Positions 5,954 to 7,005 of a DNA stretch of 7,005 bases are shown here, in pieces. The position numbers and the translations under genes are program-made. The stretch is from Synergistaceae bacterium (lineage in GTDB: Bacteria > Synergistota > Synergistia > Synergistales > Synergistaceae): the NCBI GenBank assembly GCA_031273585.1, contig JAISRP010000168.1, forward strand, positions 1 through 7,005, in the 5' to 3' direction. Within the stretch, counting starts at the first letter, position 1. Every line of letters begins with the position of its first letter. The notes beneath the pieces were generated by a model. The model was not told the DNA's origin and made no database searches. It worked only from the letters and a program-made list of their open reading frames with translations.

Positions 5954-6985
5954 TTACTTCTGGGCCTTCCTCGCGAGGTCCATTATCTCCTTGCCAAGCT
6001 CGCCCTCGAACTGCGAATAGACCGCGGCAGTGGCGTCGACGAACGGCTTCTTGTCCGAGGCAGAGAGCTCGTTGGCCTCCATGCCGCTTGAGATCATCTC
6101 CTCCTTGAAACCGCTCTCCATGTCGGCGATCATCTTCCTCTGGGCAACGGCGCAGTCCTTGGCCGCGTTTACTATGATCGCTCGGAGGTCCTCCGGGAGA
6201 TCGTCGATGAACTTTTTATTCGCCACGAGGAGCGTCACGGAAAATACATGCCCCGTCTCTGACACGTACTTCTGGACCTCGTTGAACTTGCCGTCCGCTA
6301 TTATCGCGTATGGGTTCTCCTCCGCGTCCACCACTCCCTGCTGCAGCGCAGTGTAGAGCTCGCCCCAGCTCATAGGGGTCGGGTTGGCGCCCAGCTCCTT
6401 GAAGTACGCTATGTGCATCGGGTTCTCCATCGTGCGAATTTTTACGCCCCTCAGGTCCTCCGGCGTCCTGACCGGCTTCTTATTATTAGTAACATGCCTC
6501 ATGCCGTTCTCCTGGTAGCCGAGGTTCCGGAAGCCCTTTTCCAGAAGGTACTCGTCTATCTTCCGCCCCAGCTCGCCGTCCAGCGCCTCGAAGGCGGTCT
6601 CCCTGCTGGTGAAGAGGTACGGCAGGTCCAGAACCTGAATCCTCTTGTCAAAGCCGGCCATGGCTGAACTCGCGGGGATGGCCATGTGAAGCGTCCCCAA
6701 CTGCACGGCCTCCGTCATCTCCCTGTCGCCGCCGAGCTGCGCGTTCGGGTACAGCTCCACCTTGATCCTCCCGCCGGACTCGCCCTCGACCCTCGGCACG
6801 AAGACATCCTTCATGGCGAGGATGTCCGGGTGCGTTTCAGACACTATCGAGCCAACCCTGACGGTATACTCCGGACCCGCCGCGGACGAAACTCCGCCCA
6901 AAACCGTCATAATCACGCACAGAGCCGCCGCAAGATAAATTACCTTCCTCAGGACAAAAGTCCTCCTCAAGTTCTCGAATAGCAT
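5954..6985 (-). CDS. dctP: TRAP transporter solute-binding protein DctP
   Basis: Periplasmic substrate-binding protein of the first TRAP system, 343 residues from the ATG at 6985. The signal sequence has basic residues (LRR, LRK) then VIYLAAALCVIMTVLGG, with likely cleavage after VSSA; there is no lipobox. Family hallmarks in order: YTVRVGSIVSETHP at 40-53, ESGGRIKVELYPNAQLGG at 69-86, LDLPYLF at 119-125, LRGVKIRTMENP at 178-189, MSWGELYTALQQGVVDAEENP at 205-225. R184 in KIRTMENP is the arginine that normally salt-bridges the substrate carboxylate, so an organic acid is likely, but which one cannot be told. Start uncertainty: GTG at 7003 and TTG at 6970 are also in frame, and an AGGAGG at 6962-6967 precedes a CTG at 6950-6952 that would give a shorter signal peptide. 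The stop is TAA. It is the first gene of the operon visible here. Confidence 0.94.
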   Translation of the reverse strand: MLFENLRRTFVLRKVIYLAAALCVIMTVLGGVSSAAGPEYTVRVGSIVSETHPDILAMKDVFVPRVEGESGGRIKVELYPNAQLGGDREMTEAVQLGTLHMAIPASSAMAGFDKRIQVLDLPYLFTSRETAFEALDGELGRKIDEYLLEKGFRNLGYQENGMRHVTNNKKPVRTPEDLRGVKIRTMENPMHIAYFKELGANPTPMSWGELYTALQQGVVDAEENPYAIIADGKFNEVQKYVSETGHVFSVTLLVANKKFIDDLPEDLRAIIVNAAKDCAVAQRKMIADMESGFKEEMISSGMEANELSASDKKPFVDATAAVYSQFEGELGKEIMDLARKAQK

Positions 6986-6988
6986 ACC

Positions 6989-7003
6989 GTGGGCTCCGCC
7001 CAC
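6989..7003 (-). promoter_or_regulatory. Hairpin holding the dctP ribosome site
   Basis: GTGGGC (6989-6994) and GCCCAC (6998-7003) form a perfect 6-bp stem with a 3-nt loop. On the minus strand the loop and first stem base spell GGAG (6994-6997), the best ribosome site for the ATG at 6985 (8 nt spacing). No T-run follows, so it is not a terminator in the coding direction. It may limit initiation at dctP. Confidence 0.35.
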
Positions 7004-7005
7004 AC

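Overview
The window is a stretch of bacterial transport genes. Nearly all of it (about 280 to 7000) is read leftward on the minus strand and encodes two complete but different TRAP-type (tripartite ATP-independent periplasmic) transporters, one after the other. Both solute-binding proteins have ordinary signal peptides without a lipobox cysteine, which points to a diderm host with a periplasm. The DNA is GC-rich, yet the genes use ATA (Ile) and AGG (Arg) codons heavily, have strong Shine-Dalgarno sequences, and use GTG and TTG starts freely. That mix, with tandem TRAP loci, would suit an amino-acid- or organic-acid-using anaerobe such as a Synergistota member. This taxonomic guess is an inference, not a demonstration.

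Layout in the direction of transcription (right to left): (1) a classical three-gene TRAP operon, dctP (binding protein, 6985 to 5954), dctQ (small 4-helix membrane subunit, 5907 to 5407) and dctM (large 12-helix permease, 5406 to 4123). dctQ and dctM abut with no gap. (2) An AT-rich intergenic region of 219 bp (4122 to 3904). It holds a stem-loop with a UUCG tetraloop at the dctM stop, an AT-rich inverted repeat, a consensus TATAAT -10 box, a stem-loop near the predicted transcript start, and a strong ribosome binding site. (3) A second TRAP operon of the TAXI type: TAXI binding protein (3903 to 2911), a DUF1850 protein (2890 to 2369) and a fused 4TM/12TM permease (2385 to 283), with the last two genes overlapping by 17 bp.

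At the left edge (2 to 196) is the 3' end of an unidentified plus-strand gene that converges on the second operon. The 86 bp between the two stops holds only weak hairpin signals.

In each system the binding protein should capture a substrate (usually a carboxylate or amino-acid-like anion in these families) in the periplasm and deliver it to a membrane complex driven by an ion gradient, usually Na+. The first system uses separate DctQ and DctM subunits. The second has both parts in one 700-residue protein, plus the DUF1850 accessory of unknown role. No catabolic or regulatory gene lies in the window, so the substrates cannot be assigned. I see no RNA genes, mobile elements or CRISPR. I found no wholly new system; the best leads are the regulatory region between the operons, the long acidic N-terminus of the fused permease, and the DUF1850 partner.
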